NCBI GenBank assembly: GCA_021805775.1
Contig: JAJZED010000005.1
Coordinates: forward strand, 112,205-176,204
DNA: 64,000 nt
DNA from: a bacterium
Lineage (GTDB): Bacteria > Vulcanimicrobiota > Vulcanimicrobiia > Vulcanimicrobiales > Vulcanimicrobiaceae
Reading direction: 5' to 3'
Of the stretch, positions 63,071-64,000 are shown piece by piece. Position 1 is the first letter of the stretch. Every line of letters starts with the position of its first letter. The position numbers were made by a program, and so were the translations under genes. The notes beneath the pieces are model-generated. The model was given only the letters and a program-made list of their open reading frames with translations. It did no database searches and had not been told where the DNA came from.

Positions 63071-64000
63071 TGACTTTGGAGTGGCCTCGATTTCGTAGAC
63101 ACGAAGTTTACGCAGCCTGAGTCTTTTCGAACTGCTCGGGGCTGACGTATCCGAGCGTTGAGTGCCGACGTTGCCGATTGTACCAGATTTCGATGTACTC
63201 GAAAACGATCGCCCTCGCCGATTCCCGAGACTCGAAGGTCGGATCGTCGAGTTCGCGCTTGAGCGTCGCGAAGAAGCTCTCGGTCACCGCGTTGTCCCAA
63301 CAGTTGCCCTTGCGGCTCATGCTGCAGAGCATCCCGTTTCGGTCGTAAAAGCGCTGAACCGCATCGCTGGCATACTGCACCCCGCGATCGGAATGAACGA
63401 GCAGCGTCTGCTCAACGGCGCGACGATCTGCAGCCATTTGTAACGCGTCGAGCACGAGTCGCGACTCGAGTCGATGACTCATCGACCAGCCAACGATCTT
63501 CCGCGAGAAAAGATCGAAGACCACGGCGAGATAGAGCCAGCCCTCGCGCGTACGCAGGTAGGTAATGTCGCTGGTCCACAGGCGATTCGGCGCTTCGATT
63601 TCCGCTGGAGCGAAGTGTCGTTCGAGCAGATTTCCGGCGAGCGGCTTGCCGTGTTTGGAATCGGCGGTCACCTTGAATGCACGAGGCGTTTTGCCGCGAA
63701 TGCCGGCTTCCCGCATCAGCTTGGCGACGCGACGGCGGGAAACGCGTTTGCCGCCATCGCGGAGATCGCGTACGATCGGTCGACTGCTATATCGAGAGCG
63801 GCTCTTGCGGTGGAGAGTGACGACCTCAAAGCGAAGCGCGCCGTCTCGTGTCTTTCGCGCGCTCGGCAGCCGCTGCTGCCATGCATAAAATCCGGACGGC
63901 GAAACATTCAGTGCGCGGCACATCAAGCGCACTCGCCACACGCCGATATGTTCTTGAATACAGGCATATCTCACCGCGATTGCTTCGCGAACCAAATTGC
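63071..64000 (-). mobile_element. IS3-family insertion sequence, cut by the window end
   Basis: Contains the orfB transposase. The inner end is probably near 63071-63110, where TGACTTTGGAGTGG...GATTTCGTAGACACGAAG precedes the orfB stop; this is similar to IS3-family ends. The other end and orfA lie beyond the window, so no target duplication can be read. Confidence 0.75.
63108..63995 (-). CDS. IS3-family transposase OrfB (DDE integrase core)
   Basis: 295 aa, start probably supplied by frameshift from orfA outside the window. HTH_21-like N-terminus (about 45-100) and rve integrase core (about 125-285). DDE residues: Asp in TSDITYLRT, Asp in VHSDRGVQYAS and Glu in NCWDNAVTESFFATLK. C-terminus YNRQRRHSTLGYVSP is typical. 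Intact, so potentially active. Confidence 0.93.
   Translation of the reverse strand: MVREAIAVRYACIQEHIGVWRVRLMCRALNVSPSGFYAWQQRLPSARKTRDGALRFEVVTLHRKSRSRYSSRPIVRDLRDGGKRVSRRRVAKLMREAGIRGKTPRAFKVTADSKHGKPLAGNLLERHFAPAEIEAPNRLWTSDITYLRTREGWLYLAVVFDLFSRKIVGWSMSHRLESRLVLDALQMAADRRAVEQTLLVHSDRGVQYASDAVQRFYDRNGMLCSMSRKGNCWDNAVTESFFATLKRELDDPTFESRESARAIVFEYIEIWYNRQRRHSTLGYVSPEQFEKTQAA

Overview
The window is about 64 kb of GC-rich, very tightly packed bacterial chromosome. Most genes overlap by 4 bp or are a few bases apart. It encodes envelope features of a diderm (MlaE/MlaF/MCE phospholipid transport with a barrel-like C-terminus, lipoproteins) alongside features more usual in Terrabacteria (PASTA-domain Ser/Thr kinase next to a PBP2, CdaA/CdaR/GlmM c-di-AMP module, a c-di-AMP riboswitch, SpoIID-like protein, PyrR). 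This combination fits a diderm Terrabacteria lineage such as Candidatus Eremiobacterota (WPS-2/Vulcanimicrobiota). That placement is an inference from gene content, not a measured result.

Layout. 1-4.3 kb: M23 peptidase, YggT, lepA, rdgB and a tandem GNAT protein whose stop codon lies inside tRNA-Pro. 4.3-8 kb: seven tRNA genes in two clusters around a PAS-GGDEF-EAL protein. 8-11.3 kb: tig-clpP-clpX. 11.3-14 kb: a minus-strand surE followed by a peroxiredoxin-like gene with an in-frame TGA at the catalytic cysteine position (candidate selenoprotein), and a divergent MFS transporter. 14-28.5 kb: valS-pyrR-pyrB-pyrC, marC on the other strand, carA, a BatD-like/MoxR/DUF58/VWA cluster, pdxH and carB. 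28.5-38.3 kb: a Cys-rich unknown, PBP2, a PASTA kinase, ruvCAB, SpoIID, PilZ, queA and a quinone oxidoreductase. 38.4-44.6 kb: Fe/Mn superoxide dismutase, NFACT/RqcH, a lipoprotein, gmk-rpoZ, glmS, rph. 44.5-49.8 kb: mlaE-mlaF-mlaD, panE-like, AIM24-like. 49.8-55.4 kb: adhesin-like lipoprotein, xerC, ArsB-type transporter, HhH-GPD glycosylase, an unknown, and glcF. 55.4-55.9 kb: a duplicated REP-like palindromic repeat, two terminators and tRNA-Gln. 55.9-61.2 kb: a membrane protein, a riboswitch-controlled NlpC/P60 hydrolase, glmM-cdaR-cdaA and rsgA. 61.2-64 kb: an accessory island with a decayed and an intact IS3-family element, a polymorphic-toxin tail cut off by the IS, a probable immunity gene and a small membrane protein.

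Functionally the region joins protein quality control (tig, clpPX, RqcH), pyrimidine synthesis (pyrRBC, carAB), recombination (ruvCAB, xerC) and cell-wall/envelope control. In the last group, CdaA makes c-di-AMP, GlmM and GlmS feed UDP-GlcNAc synthesis, and a c-di-AMP riboswitch precedes a cell-wall hydrolase. The most novel-looking observations are the candidate selenocysteine peroxiredoxin with a SECIS-like hairpin at 11.6 kb, the c-di-AMP module with its own riboswitch target at 56-60 kb, the MCE protein with a putative outer-membrane barrel, and the IS-beheaded toxin/immunity locus.
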